Positions 31,741 through 39,934 of a stretch of DNA of 40,032 nucleotides are shown in pieces. Position 1 is the stretch's first letter. Each line of letters begins with the position of its first letter. The notes below the pieces were generated by a model. It saw only the letters and a program-made list of their open reading frames with translations. It did not search any database and was not told the origin of the DNA. Source of the DNA: an uncultured Ruminococcus sp. (GTDB taxonomy: Bacteria > Bacillota > Clostridia > Oscillospirales > Acutalibacteraceae); contig CADCNI010000011.1 of assembly GCA_902802795.1 (NCBI GenBank), forward strand, positions 1-40,032. Direction: 5' to 3'. Both the position numbers and the translations under genes were made by a program.

Positions 31741-31796
31741 TGTGCGGTGATTCCCGGCGATTTTGGCCTTTTCTCTGCGTTGTTCACAGAAAATTC

Positions 31797-31842
31797 CCCG
31801 TATCATTCCGCAATGTTGCGGTGATACGGGTTGATTTTTTTT
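31797..31842 (+). terminator. Terminator of the membrane/coiled-coil gene
   Basis: CCCGTATCA/TGATACGGG (31797-31805 with 31822-31830) encloses an inner stem CCGCAA/TTGCGG and is followed by TTGATTTTTTTT. The T-rich tail overlaps the -35 of the next promoter. Confidence 0.85.
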
Positions 31843-31859
31843 CCAATCAATTGTATAAT
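31831..31859 (+). promoter_or_regulatory. Promoter of the GH13 gene
   Basis: TTGATT (31831-31836), 17 nt, TATAAT (31854-31859). The -35 sits in the U-tract of the preceding terminator. It gives a leader of about 205 nt before the GH13 gene. Confidence 0.6.
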
Positions 31860-31908
31860 GAAAGCAAGCAGTCCCGTGGATTGGCGGGAATGTGTCACAT
31901 CTTAGGAA

Positions 31909-31999
31909 CTATGCAGAAATAATTGATACATTTCACTTTCTGAAACACGCAAGCATACTGTATTTTTAAGCAGAAAATGACTGATTAAATTCTGCATAG
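31909..31999 (+). promoter_or_regulatory. Leader inverted repeat upstream of the GH13 gene
   Basis: CTATGCAGAA (31909-31918) can pair with TTCTGCATAG (31990-31999), which is followed by A-rich sequence. A second GCAGAA copy (31970-31975) can pair with the same TTCTGC, giving a short local hairpin instead. The two pairings exclude each other. No known riboswitch is recognised. Confidence 0.35.
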
Positions 32000-32072
32000 A
32001 AAAAAACAACAGCCCGATACCATCATAGAAAACCTGCATTTCTTTGCACCCAAGGAAAGGACTGATTCGATT

Positions 32073-33857
32073 ATGAAATTTGAAGCCGTCTATCACATTT
32101 GCAGCGACAACTATTGCTACATGAACAACAACAGCGAGCTGATTGTCAACCTCAAAACCGGCTATGATGTGGAGGAAGTCTACATCCACTACGGCGATCC
32201 GTTTTCCACTGGCATCCTCGGCGCGCAGCAAAACTGGGCGGGCATCCGTCTGCCTGTTCCCTTTAAAAAACGCCTCGCCCATCAGCTCTGGTGGACGACC
32301 ACCATTGTGCCGCAATACAAGCGCTGCCGCTACTTCTTTGAACTGGTCAGCCGCGCGGAATACGGCGGCGAGCGCGAGACATGGTATTACTTTGAGGACG
32401 GCGTGCTCAGTGAGGAGCAGTGGCACCTTGAGGGCAAAATGCTCCAGTGCTTCACTTTTCCGTGGATGAATCCCTCCGATATCAACCGCACGCCCGACTG
32501 GGTCAACAGCACGGTCTGGTATCAGATTTTTCCCGAACGCTTCTGTAACGGGAATCCCGACATCAATCCCCCCGACACCCAGCCGTGGAGCGACGACACC
32601 ACCCCTGTTACCAACGAGCAGTTTTATGGCGGCGACCTCCAGGGCATTATCAACCGACTGGATTATCTGGCCGACCTCGGCGTGACGGGCCTTTACATGA
32701 CGCCGATTTTTGAGTCTCCCTCCACCCACAAATACGACACCACCGACTACATGAAGATCGACCCCCATTTCGGTGACGAGGAAACCCTCCGCACGCTGGT
32801 GGAAACGGCTCACAGCAAGGGCATCCGCGTGATGCTCGACGGCGTGTTCAACCACTGCGGTTTCTGGTTCGCCCCGTGGCAGGATGTGCGCGAAAGAGGA
32901 CCGGAATCGCCCTATTACAACTGGTTCATGATTAACCAGTGGCCGTTTGACCGCGACCGCCGGGACACCCGCGACGGCAGGTTTTATTCCTTCGGCTTTT
33001 TTGCCGGCATGCCCAAGCTCAACACCAACAATCCCGAAGTGGTGGACTACCTTGTCGGCGTGGTGGAACATATGGCAAAGGATTTCGGCATTGACGGCAT
33101 CCGCCTTGACGTTGCCAACGAAGTGTCCCACCAATTCTGCAAGACCCTGCGCTATGCCCTCAAAAAGATCAATCCCGATTTCTACATTCTCGGTGAGATC
33201 TGGCACAATGCCATGCCGTGGCTGCGGGGCGACGAATTTGACTCGGTCATGAATTACCCCCTCTCCCACAGCATCACCGACTTCTGGATCGACCGCAGCC
33301 GCAAAAAGCGCGATTTTGAATACATGGTCAACCGCTGCTACACCACCTATATGCAGCACACCAACGACGTTCTGTTTAATCTGCTCGATTCGCACGATAC
33401 CGACCGCGTCTTCCGCCGCAACCACTGCAATATAGACGTGGTCTATCAGCAGCTCGCGGTGCTCTTTACCATGCCGGGAAGCCCCTGCATCTACTATGGC
33501 ACCGAAATCGGCATGGACGGCGGCGGCGACCCCGATTGCCGACGCTGCATGCCGTGGAGCAAGATTGACGACGGGCAGTTCACCGACCGCATCAATATGC
33601 TCAAACGCCTGATCTGGCTGCGCAAAAACGAACCCCTCTTCCGCAGCAGAAACTTCCATTTCCCCAACGAGATCAGCAATGACCGCGTCATCGAATACAT
33701 CAAGCTCGACAACGACAACCATCAGCTCAAGGTCATCATCAACTGCTCCGACGAAACCGTGGAAACGCCTTATATGGACGGCAAGGAAATCTTCTTTGCC
33801 AACCTCTACGACAACGGCTGGCTCCAGCCCAACGGCGTGGTCGCGGTGAGATGGTAA
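32073..33857 (+). CDS. GH13 neopullulanase/cyclomaltodextrinase-type alpha-glucanase
   Basis: 594 residues with no signal peptide, hence intracellular. An N-terminal CBM34-like beta domain (about 1-130) is followed by the GH13 barrel. The conserved regions are DGVFNHCG (256-263), GIRLDVANE with nucleophile Asp346, ILGEIWHN with acid/base Glu375, and LLDSHDTDR with Asp442. The CBM34-GH13_20 layout is that of neopullulanase, maltogenic amylase and cyclomaltodextrinase, which split imported maltodextrins, pullulan pieces or cyclodextrins. AAAGGA lies about 12 nt before ATG 32073. It is a single-gene unit with a long structured leader. No maltose transporter or LacI regulator is nearby. Confidence 0.93.
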   Translation: MKFEAVYHICSDNYCYMNNNSELIVNLKTGYDVEEVYIHYGDPFSTGILGAQQNWAGIRLPVPFKKRLAHQLWWTTTIVPQYKRCRYFFELVSRAEYGGERETWYYFEDGVLSEEQWHLEGKMLQCFTFPWMNPSDINRTPDWVNSTVWYQIFPERFCNGNPDINPPDTQPWSDDTTPVTNEQFYGGDLQGIINRLDYLADLGVTGLYMTPIFESPSTHKYDTTDYMKIDPHFGDEETLRTLVETAHSKGIRVMLDGVFNHCGFWFAPWQDVRERGPESPYYNWFMINQWPFDRDRRDTRDGRFYSFGFFAGMPKLNTNNPEVVDYLVGVVEHMAKDFGIDGIRLDVANEVSHQFCKTLRYALKKINPDFYILGEIWHNAMPWLRGDEFDSVMNYPLSHSITDFWIDRSRKKRDFEYMVNRCYTTYMQHTNDVLFNLLDSHDTDRVFRRNHCNIDVVYQQLAVLFTMPGSPCIYYGTEIGMDGGGDPDCRRCMPWSKIDDGQFTDRINMLKRLIWLRKNEPLFRSRNFHFPNEISNDRVIEYIKLDNDNHQLKVIINCSDETVETPYMDGKEIFFANLYDNGWLQPNGVVAVRW

Positions 33858-33892
33858 AGACTTCATCCGCATGGAGGCGGGTAAATAAATGA

Positions 33893-33932
33893 AAAGGCGG
33901 CGTGTATCCTGCCACGGATACGCGCCGCCTTT
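33893..33932. terminator. Bidirectional terminator hairpin
   Basis: AAAGGCGGCG-t-GTATCC pairs with GGATAC-g-CGCCGCCTTT. It is followed by TTTTC on the minus strand and by TTTGG on the plus strand. A second hairpin, GTGCGGT/ACCGCAC, lies at 33938-33957. It separates the GH13 gene from the convergent gene ending at 33979. Confidence 0.75.
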
Positions 33933-33978
33933 GGTCTGTGCGGTTGTTTCACCGCACCGGGAATTCTGTCACTTTCTG

Positions 33979-34437
33979 TCAATTCCAGAAAGCCTCCCAG
34001 TAGTCAAACAGATATTGCTTTGTCTGCTGCCACAATGCCGCTTCTTCCTCTGTAAAATCGTTGGGCTCTTTTTCCAGATACAAATGACACCCGTCACAGA
34101 TCGTGTCGAGAATGCGGTACCATTCCCGCATTGCTTCGTCATCCTCATCCTCATCCTCATCTTCCGGGATGATACGGACGGCGGTACTTCCGCCACCGCT
34201 CAGCTTTGAGGGAATCCCCATGCAGTTCGCGCGAAAATAGGCCATTCTGGGCAGAAGGAACATCGCCATAGCGTTGTCCAGATTCCAGATGTCATTATAG
34301 GAAAATCCCCATTCCCGCACAAACGCGTCATGCTCTTTGTGCTGCGTGTGTTCGCTGTCATCGTCTCTGAAAAGCACCCTGTCATCTTCCTCTAACGCTT
34401 TCAGAACAAATTTCGCTTCCTCTTGCCAACGCTCCAT
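33979..34437 (-). CDS. Unknown acidic protein with WNLDN motif
   Basis: 152 residues, soluble and strongly acidic. YNDIWNLDNAMAMFLLPRMAYFR (about 46-68) and WYRILDTICDGCHLYLE (about 105-121) resemble the W-[DN]-L-D-x-x-[LM]-A ... I-L-D-x-[IM] pattern of small hypothetical proteins common in phages and mobile regions of Firmicutes. Between them is an EDEDEDEDDE run encoded by a hexanucleotide repeat. AAAGGTGG lies 8 nt before ATG 34437. It follows the histidine kinase gene by 26 nt, so it could be the last gene of that operon. The function is unknown. Confidence 0.65.
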   Translation of the reverse strand: MERWQEEAKFVLKALEEDDRVLFRDDDSEHTQHKEHDAFVREWGFSYNDIWNLDNAMAMFLLPRMAYFRANCMGIPSKLSGGGSTAVRIIPEDEDEDEDDEAMREWYRILDTICDGCHLYLEKEPNDFTEEEAALWQQTKQYLFDYWEAFWN

Positions 34438-34463
34438 TTTTTCAAACCACCTTTGCTGTTTTT

Positions 34464-35471
34464 TTACGTTGTGTAAAACTTTACCGTGAAAACGCTCCCC
34501 TCTCCCCTGACGCTCTGCACGTCCATCCGGCCGTTGTGGGCGGTCACGATCTGCTTCGCCAGCGCCAGCCCGATGCCGACACTCTGCGGAGGGGCGTTTT
34601 TCGCCTTATAAAACCGCTCGAAAATATGGGGCAGGTCGGCTTCGTCGATGCCGCTGCCGTTGTCCTCCACCGTCAGCCGGAGAAAGAGGGGCGTTTGCTC
34701 CGCCCTGACGCGGACATATCCGCCGCTTTCCTTCTCATTATGCTCGATGCCGTTCTTGACAAGGTTGGTCATGGCCTCCCCCAGCCAGTGCCGGTCTCCC
34801 TTCATGGTGACGGAGGCGGGAATGTCGAGAAGAAGCGACACCCCTTTCAGCTCCGCCAAGACGCTGAGCGAATCGCGCACCTGTTCCATGACGGAGAGAA
34901 GGGACATCTCCTCCCGCTTCATCTCCAGAACACCCGCCTCCAACTGGGAGAGCGTGAGAAGATGCCGGATCAGCCATGTGATGCGCGTCACCTGCGTGTC
35001 GATCTTTTCCGCGTAGGCCATCCGCTGCTCATCCGGCAGGGAAGGCTGCTCGAGAAGTTCCGTCATCAGCCCGATGGCGGTGAGCGGCGTTTTGATCTGG
35101 TGGGAGATATTCGACAGCATATCGCTGAGATAGAGCTTCTGCTTTTTCTCCGCGGCATACTGCTCCCGCAGCAGCGCCACCACCTTGTAAATTTCGCTCT
35201 GCAATATGCCTAATTCGTCTTCCTGCTCCGTTTCGATGGGCGGGAGTGTCAGATGATCCTGCACCGCGCAAAGATAATCCGTCAGTGCCGTCACCCGGCG
35301 TTTCCGCTGCCGCCGTTTGGCAAACCCCACCGCAAGCAGCGCCGCGATACACACCGCCAGAATCACACAGACGCCCACCGACTGCCGCACCAGCAGGCAC
35401 AGCAGCGCCGCTACAAGCACAATGGCGATTTCCTGACGGTTTTTGCTGTCGTCAAAGAAAAATTTCATCAT
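34464..35471 (-). CDS. Sensor histidine kinase, short-loop (intramembrane-sensing) type
   Basis: About 335 residues. Two membrane helices (about 14-28 and 31-51) are joined by only a few residues, so there is no outside sensor domain. This is the hallmark of kinases that take their signal from a partner ABC transporter. The H-box is SNISHQIKTPLTA with His124, the N-box NLVKNGIEHNE, then VEDNGSGID and GIGLALAK. ATG 35471 or 35468 is the likely start (GGTGA 5-8 nt upstream); an in-frame GTG lies at 35480, 4 nt after the regulator's stop. It is the partner of the regulator directly upstream. Confidence 0.92.
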   Translation of the reverse strand: MMKFFFDDSKNRQEIAIVLVAALLCLLVRQSVGVCVILAVCIAALLAVGFAKRRQRKRRVTALTDYLCAVQDHLTLPPIETEQEDELGILQSEIYKVVALLREQYAAEKKQKLYLSDMLSNISHQIKTPLTAIGLMTELLEQPSLPDEQRMAYAEKIDTQVTRITWLIRHLLTLSQLEAGVLEMKREEMSLLSVMEQVRDSLSVLAELKGVSLLLDIPASVTMKGDRHWLGEAMTNLVKNGIEHNEKESGGYVRVRAEQTPLFLRLTVEDNGSGIDEADLPHIFERFYKAKNAPPQSVGIGLALAKQIVTAHNGRMDVQSVRGEGSVFTVKFYTT

Positions 35472-35483
35472 CCGTTTCACCGC

Positions 35484-36158
35484 TCACAACAACCGATAGC
35501 CCATGCCCCGCACGGTCTGAATCGCGGCGGGGTCGCCGTCCTGTTCCAATTTATTCCGAAGCCGCTTGACATACACCGTGAGGGTGTTGTCGGTCACATA
35601 GTCGCCCGCCGCGTCCCAGATCAGGTGAAGCAGCTGGCTCCGGGACAGAATCTGTCCGCGGTGGCTGACGAAAATCAGCAGCAGCTTGTATTCCATCGCG
35701 GTCAGGAAAATTTCGCTCCCGTCGCGGTACACCTTGCCCGCGCGGAGATTGATTTCGTTGCGCCCCACACGCACGACGTCGGGTTCCGTCTGATGCTGTC
35801 CCGTGCGGCGCATGACCGCCTTGATGCGCGCCATCAGTTCCCGCATGCGAAACGGCTTGGCGATGTAATCATCCGCGCCCTGTTCCAGCGCGAGAACGGT
35901 GTGGACTTCATCGTCGCAGGCGGTCAGAAAGATGATCGGCAGTTCGCTTTGCCTGCGGATGGCGGCGCATACGTCGTAGCCCGTACCGTCGGGCAGCATG
36001 ATATCGAGAATGCAGAGATCGAGGTCGCTGTAGGCGGCAAGGCAGCTCAACGCCTTTTGTACGCTGTCGGCAGCGATGATTTCGCACCCCTCCTGCGCCA
36101 GCGCAATACGCAGACCCTCCTGGATGATCGGGTCGTCTTCTACTACCAATAGTTTCAC
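35484..36158 (-). CDS. OmpR-family response regulator
   Basis: 224 residues. The receiver begins VKLLVVEDDP with the acidic pocket (Glu7, Asp8, Asp9), phospho-acceptor Asp52 in LDIMLPDG, Thr in FLTAC and Lys in IAKPF. A winged-helix output domain follows (LTAMEYKLL, SRSQLLHLIWD, VTDNTLTVYVKRLRNKL, TVRGMGYRLL). The start is the GTG at 36158, with AAAGGGG about 8 nt upstream. The long upstream frame reads through a purine tract and promoter and is not coding. The kinase follows within 13 nt. It probably controls the ABC genes upstream. Confidence 0.95.
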   Translation of the reverse strand: MKLLVVEDDPIIQEGLRIALAQEGCEIIAADSVQKALSCLAAYSDLDLCILDIMLPDGTGYDVCAAIRRQSELPIIFLTACDDEVHTVLALEQGADDYIAKPFRMRELMARIKAVMRRTGQHQTEPDVVRVGRNEINLRAGKVYRDGSEIFLTAMEYKLLLIFVSHRGQILSRSQLLHLIWDAAGDYVTDNTLTVYVKRLRNKLEQDGDPAAIQTVRGMGYRLL

Positions 36159-36245
36159 GGCACTGCCCCTTTCGGAAAAAGAAAAGAAGAAAAAAAGCAT
36201 AGCGCAGCGCATCATTAGCGAGCGTCTTTTTTTTTCTTTTCCTTT

Positions 36246-36287
36246 ATTGTACCGCATGCTCCTGCCAATTGCAAGACCATGCGGTAC
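36246..36287 (-). promoter_or_regulatory. Internal promoter and inverted repeat before the two-component genes
   Basis: Minus strand: TTGCAA (36269-36274), 17 nt, TACAAT (36246-36251), about 85 nt before the regulator start. A perfect 10-bp inverted repeat GTACCGCATG (36250-36259) / CATGCGGTAC (36278-36287) covers the spacer, with one arm touching the -10. It could act as a hairpin that lowers read-through from the permease gene, or as an operator. Confidence 0.5.
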
Positions 36288-36302
36288 CACTTTTCTTTAT
36301 CC

Positions 36303-39116
36303 TCACACCGTTTCTTTCCGGATATCCTCAACAATACTTTCCTTATCGGAAAAACGATAGCAAACCCATGTCATCCCCACCATAGCCGCGCAGACCGCCG
36401 CCGTGATGCCGCCGATCAGTCCATAAGGCACGGGAAGCGTGATATTCCCAAAACGTGACACCATCACGCGGTTGAGCAGCAGTATAAAGCCTCCCGACAG
36501 CACAACGCCTATACACCAGCCTTTGACCAGCAGCAGAATATTTTCCACCGCCAGCATTTTATGAAGCTGCCGTTCCGTCATACCCATGGAGCGCAGCATG
36601 GCGATTTCGCGCTGCCGTTCCATCGCCCGTCCCTTGACCGAATGGTAGAGATTGAGCAGGCACACCGCCGAAATCAGCGCGGTGAAGCAGTAGGCGAGTA
36701 TGCGGATAATGCTGACAATCGCGTCCTCAAAGCCTCCCATATTCAGCATATCAAAGCCCCTGACGGCGATATGCCCCTTGTTCTGCTCCCCGAGCAACGA
36801 AAGTTCCCGCAGCAGCGCGTTTCCCTCTTCCTCTCGCAGTCCGAACAGCAGGATTTTGTCATAGAGGAAATACTCTCTGCTCACGCCGTCGTACAGCCGC
36901 ATAATGGTATCGGCGGCGGCTTGGTTGATGATCACCGTGGGGTGTTCGCTGTGTACGGTGAAATAGGGTGCGAGGGCGGCTTCGTCGAGGAATCCCGCGA
37001 CGGTCAGCGGGACATCGACCATTTCCGATTCTCCCGTTTCATCGTTGGGGCGGTAGAGAACCAGCGGGAACTTCTCACCGATCTCACACCGGAAGGCGTT
37101 CTGTACCTCGACCAGATGATAATCCGGCTTTTCGCCCGAAAAGATCAGATTTTGGGTGGTCATCTCTACCTTGCTGTAAAGCAGGACGGACGGCGTATTC
37201 GCGTCGCCCACAATGGACATATCCGCGTGACCCGCAGCGGCGAGCTTTTTGAAATCCTCGTCGCCCAGACAGAACGTATGGAGAAAGACAGGATAGTCCC
37301 TTGCTTCGGTCATCGTTTGCTGTACGGCATCCTCATCGGAGGGAACATACCGCCGCAGAATCTCTTCATAGCCTTTCCAATATTCGTCGCTGAATCCGCT
37401 GCTTTTCATCTGGCTGTTGCCGAAGAAATCGGTGATTTCCTTGGTATCGGTCACAGCGCTGTCGTTTTCCACGCGTTTTTTCGCCTCGTCGTAAAGGTCT
37501 TCAAAGCAGCGGTCGCCGTAAAGCACATAATCGTAGCCCTTGAAATTGTAAACAAATTCCTGGGTTTCGAGCCGGGCATTGATCAGCCGGATGACCGACT
37601 GCGCGCCGTAAAGCGTCACCACCGACAGCACGCCGAACGCCGCCACGCTCCGCACAATGCCGCGCGTCAGATGGGGACAGCGGCTTGTGCTGTTGACGGC
37701 CAGCAGCGCCTCGGCTTTGCCCTTGCGCAGCAGACCAAACCGCGTCCGGAACCGCTTGCCGCCACGTCCCTCGCTGCCGCGAATGCTCTCCACGGGGCCG
37801 ATTTTGCTGATTTTGCGGGCGGGAAGCAGCGCGGACAGCATGACCGTAACAACACTCATGCCCACCACCAGCAGCAGATTGGACAGACGCACCGACAGTG
37901 TGACGGGAAGGTCGTCATACAGACCGACCTGAAAGCTATCAATCATCTTATCGAGATGGGGCTTGAGCAGGAGCATACCGCCCTGAATCACCCCGATGCC
38001 GAGCAGAATGCCCAGCGGAAGCGACAGGAGAAGCAGATATCCCGCCTCATAGTACACGCTGCACCGCTTCTGCCGCCCCGTTGCGCCTACCGACGACAGC
38101 ATCCCTAAATATTTGGTGCGTTCGCGGTAGGACATCTGAAAGACGTTGTAAATCAGAATCAGCGAGGCCGCCATAATCAGCACCACAAAAAATGTTTCGA
38201 TGAAAACGGTCAGGCCGCTGACCACTGAATCGGAGCCATTGGCGGAAAAGGCAAGCACGGTATTGTTGGATTCGGTTTCATCCTGCGTGATTTCTTTGAT
38301 CTGCTGGCTCACTTCGTTCACGGATTCAATTTTGTCGAGATGAAAGGTCATAACGGCGCTGAACGTCCCCGCCGCTTCCGATACGTCGGACAATACGGTA
38401 AGCGCCGGATAGCCCGCGCTGCCCTCGCTCTCAAAATAGGGCGAGGCGATAATGCCCACCACCGTATAGCGACCGCCTGTCCCGTTGTATTCCTTGTTCT
38501 GGCGGAAGTCCCCGTTCTCCGGATAATAGGGGAAGTCGAGCGGCACGCGCACGGTTTCGCCGTAACCCACTGTCAGGTCGTAAAAGGGAAAGACACTTTC
38601 GGAAAGCGAGTCGTTGATGCCCGTAATGGAACGGTCAAAGAATTTTGCGTCGATCACGTCCCCGATGCTGACCGAAGAACCGTCCTGCAAGGCGGTTTCG
38701 GTGATGACGATTTCCTGTCCGTTGGTCGGCAGACGACCCTGTGTCACATGAATGTTCAGCAATTCAAACGAAACGGGCGAATAGGCTTTTACCTCCAGAT
38801 AGGGTCTTTCGTCGTTGGCGGAAGCCGGAAAATCCGTCAATCCCAGCCGCACGGAATAGCCGATCTGATCTATCTCCTCCACCGCCGCCACTTGGGAAAC
38901 ATTTTCCGTGTCCAGTCCATGCGCTATCAAATGCCAGCTTCCCGTATGCAGCGCGGCGACGTCTTGCAGGTAATCGACCACGGTATCCTTGCCCACAAAG
39001 ACGCAGGTCATCAGCATGACCATCAGAAGAATGCCGAGAAAGGTGATGGCAGTGCGCCGGCGGTTGCGCTTCATATAACGACGCGTCACCTGAAAGATGA
39101 TGTTCTGGTTGTTCAT
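36303..39116 (-). CDS. Large FtsX-like ABC transporter permease
   Basis: 937 residues. There is one membrane helix near the N-terminus (about 22-42) and a large outside domain (about 45-300). A helix group follows (about 305-325, 355-380, 410-435), then a linker, another helix (about 490-510), a second outside domain (about 515-770) and a final group of three (about 800-825, 855-880, 895-920). This is the duplicated FtsX/MacB-type fold that passes force to the outside rather than forming a simple channel. ATG 39116 has GGGAGGGG upstream; ATG 39143 overlaps the ATPase stop but lacks a ribosome site. It is paired with the ATPase at 39136 and the two-component genes downstream. Confidence 0.9.
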   Translation of the reverse strand: MNNQNIIFQVTRRYMKRNRRRTAITFLGILLMVMLMTCVFVGKDTVVDYLQDVAALHTGSWHLIAHGLDTENVSQVAAVEEIDQIGYSVRLGLTDFPASANDERPYLEVKAYSPVSFELLNIHVTQGRLPTNGQEIVITETALQDGSSVSIGDVIDAKFFDRSITGINDSLSESVFPFYDLTVGYGETVRVPLDFPYYPENGDFRQNKEYNGTGGRYTVVGIIASPYFESEGSAGYPALTVLSDVSEAAGTFSAVMTFHLDKIESVNEVSQQIKEITQDETESNNTVLAFSANGSDSVVSGLTVFIETFFVVLIMAASLILIYNVFQMSYRERTKYLGMLSSVGATGRQKRCSVYYEAGYLLLLSLPLGILLGIGVIQGGMLLLKPHLDKMIDSFQVGLYDDLPVTLSVRLSNLLLVVGMSVVTVMLSALLPARKISKIGPVESIRGSEGRGGKRFRTRFGLLRKGKAEALLAVNSTSRCPHLTRGIVRSVAAFGVLSVVTLYGAQSVIRLINARLETQEFVYNFKGYDYVLYGDRCFEDLYDEAKKRVENDSAVTDTKEITDFFGNSQMKSSGFSDEYWKGYEEILRRYVPSDEDAVQQTMTEARDYPVFLHTFCLGDEDFKKLAAAGHADMSIVGDANTPSVLLYSKVEMTTQNLIFSGEKPDYHLVEVQNAFRCEIGEKFPLVLYRPNDETGESEMVDVPLTVAGFLDEAALAPYFTVHSEHPTVIINQAAADTIMRLYDGVSREYFLYDKILLFGLREEEGNALLRELSLLGEQNKGHIAVRGFDMLNMGGFEDAIVSIIRILAYCFTALISAVCLLNLYHSVKGRAMERQREIAMLRSMGMTERQLHKMLAVENILLLVKGWCIGVVLSGGFILLLNRVMVSRFGNITLPVPYGLIGGITAAVCAAMVGMTWVCYRFSDKESIVEDIRKETV

Positions 39117-39135
39117 GATACCCTGCCCCTCCCGA

Positions 39136-39825
39136 TCAGACATTGCCGCGAATGACTTCGTTTTTGACCAGCCTGCCGTCCTCTAAGTAAATCATGCGGT
39201 CGGCCTGCATCGCGAGCGCCTCGTCATGCGTGATGAGAATAAGCGTCTGCTTCTGGCTGCGGTTGGATTCCTTGAGCAGATTCACGATTTCCTCGCCGGT
39301 TTTGCGGTCGAGATTCCCCGTCGGTTCGTCGCACAGCAGAATGGCGGGGTGACTGTAGAGCGCGCGGCCGATGGAAACGCGCTGCTGCTGGCCGCCGGAG
39401 AGCTGATGGGGCAGATTTTCGCGCCGATCACTTAAACCGAGGTGCGCCACGATCTGATCCAGCCGTTCCCTGTCCAGCGCCCGTCCGTCGAGCAGATGGG
39501 GCAGGGCGATATTTTCATCCACATTCAGCACGGGCATGAGATTGTAAAACTGATAGACCAAGCCGATCTGCCGCCGACGGAAGACCGCCAGCTTGTCCTC
39601 TTTCAGAGCGTGCATATCGGTGCCGTCGACAAAGACCTTGCCCGATGTGGGCTTATCGACGCCGCCCAGAATATGCAGCAGCGTGGATTTGCCGCTGCCG
39701 GACGGGCCGATCACCGAGACAAATTCCCCTTTTTCCACAGAAAATGACACATCGTCGAGCGCCGTCACCGCCGTTTCCCCTGTGCCGTAGGTTTTGGTCA
39801 AATGTTCACACCGTAAAATTTCCAT
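39136..39825 (-). CDS. ABC transporter ATPase, LolD/MacB type
   Basis: 229 residues with Walker A GPSGSGKST (40-48), signature LSGGQ (142-146), Walker B ILLCDEPTG, and the H-loop in LILITHDEA. It energises the permease directly downstream (overlapping or 19-nt spacing, depending on the permease start). With the short-loop kinase it forms an arrangement like Bce/Vra-type antimicrobial-peptide sensing and relief modules. The large permease, with two outside domains, differs from the 10-helix BceB, so the substrate is open. AGGAGG lies about 11 nt before ATG 39825. Confidence 0.95.
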   Translation of the reverse strand: MEILRCEHLTKTYGTGETAVTALDDVSFSVEKGEFVSVIGPSGSGKSTLLHILGGVDKPTSGKVFVDGTDMHALKEDKLAVFRRRQIGLVYQFYNLMPVLNVDENIALPHLLDGRALDRERLDQIVAHLGLSDRRENLPHQLSGGQQQRVSIGRALYSHPAILLCDEPTGNLDRKTGEEIVNLLKESNRSQKQTLILITHDEALAMQADRMIYLEDGRLVKNEVIRGNV

Positions 39826-39859
39826 ATGTGCTGGTTCCTCCTGCTTTGATGATATCCCT

Positions 39860-39914
39860 ATTGTACCACCCCTTCATGACAGCACGGTGAATGACACGGT
39901 GACAAAATCGTCAC
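39860..39914 (-). promoter_or_regulatory. Regulated promoter of the ABC operon
   Basis: Minus strand: the -10 TACAAT (39860-39865) has an extended TG, but the -35 position (39883-39888) reads ACCGTG, a poor match. That position lies in the first of two direct repeats CACGGTGA (39883-39890 and 39895-39902; 12-bp period). The second overlaps an inverted repeat GTGAC-6 nt-GTCAC (39899-39914). This is what is expected for activation by an OmpR-type regulator, and the one at 35484 is the candidate. Confidence 0.5.
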
Positions 39915-39934
39915 TTTGCAAATTTTTCCACTTA

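Noticed and set aside
31902-33872. A 656-codon open frame on the minus strand
   Set aside because: It is an antisense shadow of the GH13 gene, whose catalytic motifs are all intact on the plus strand.
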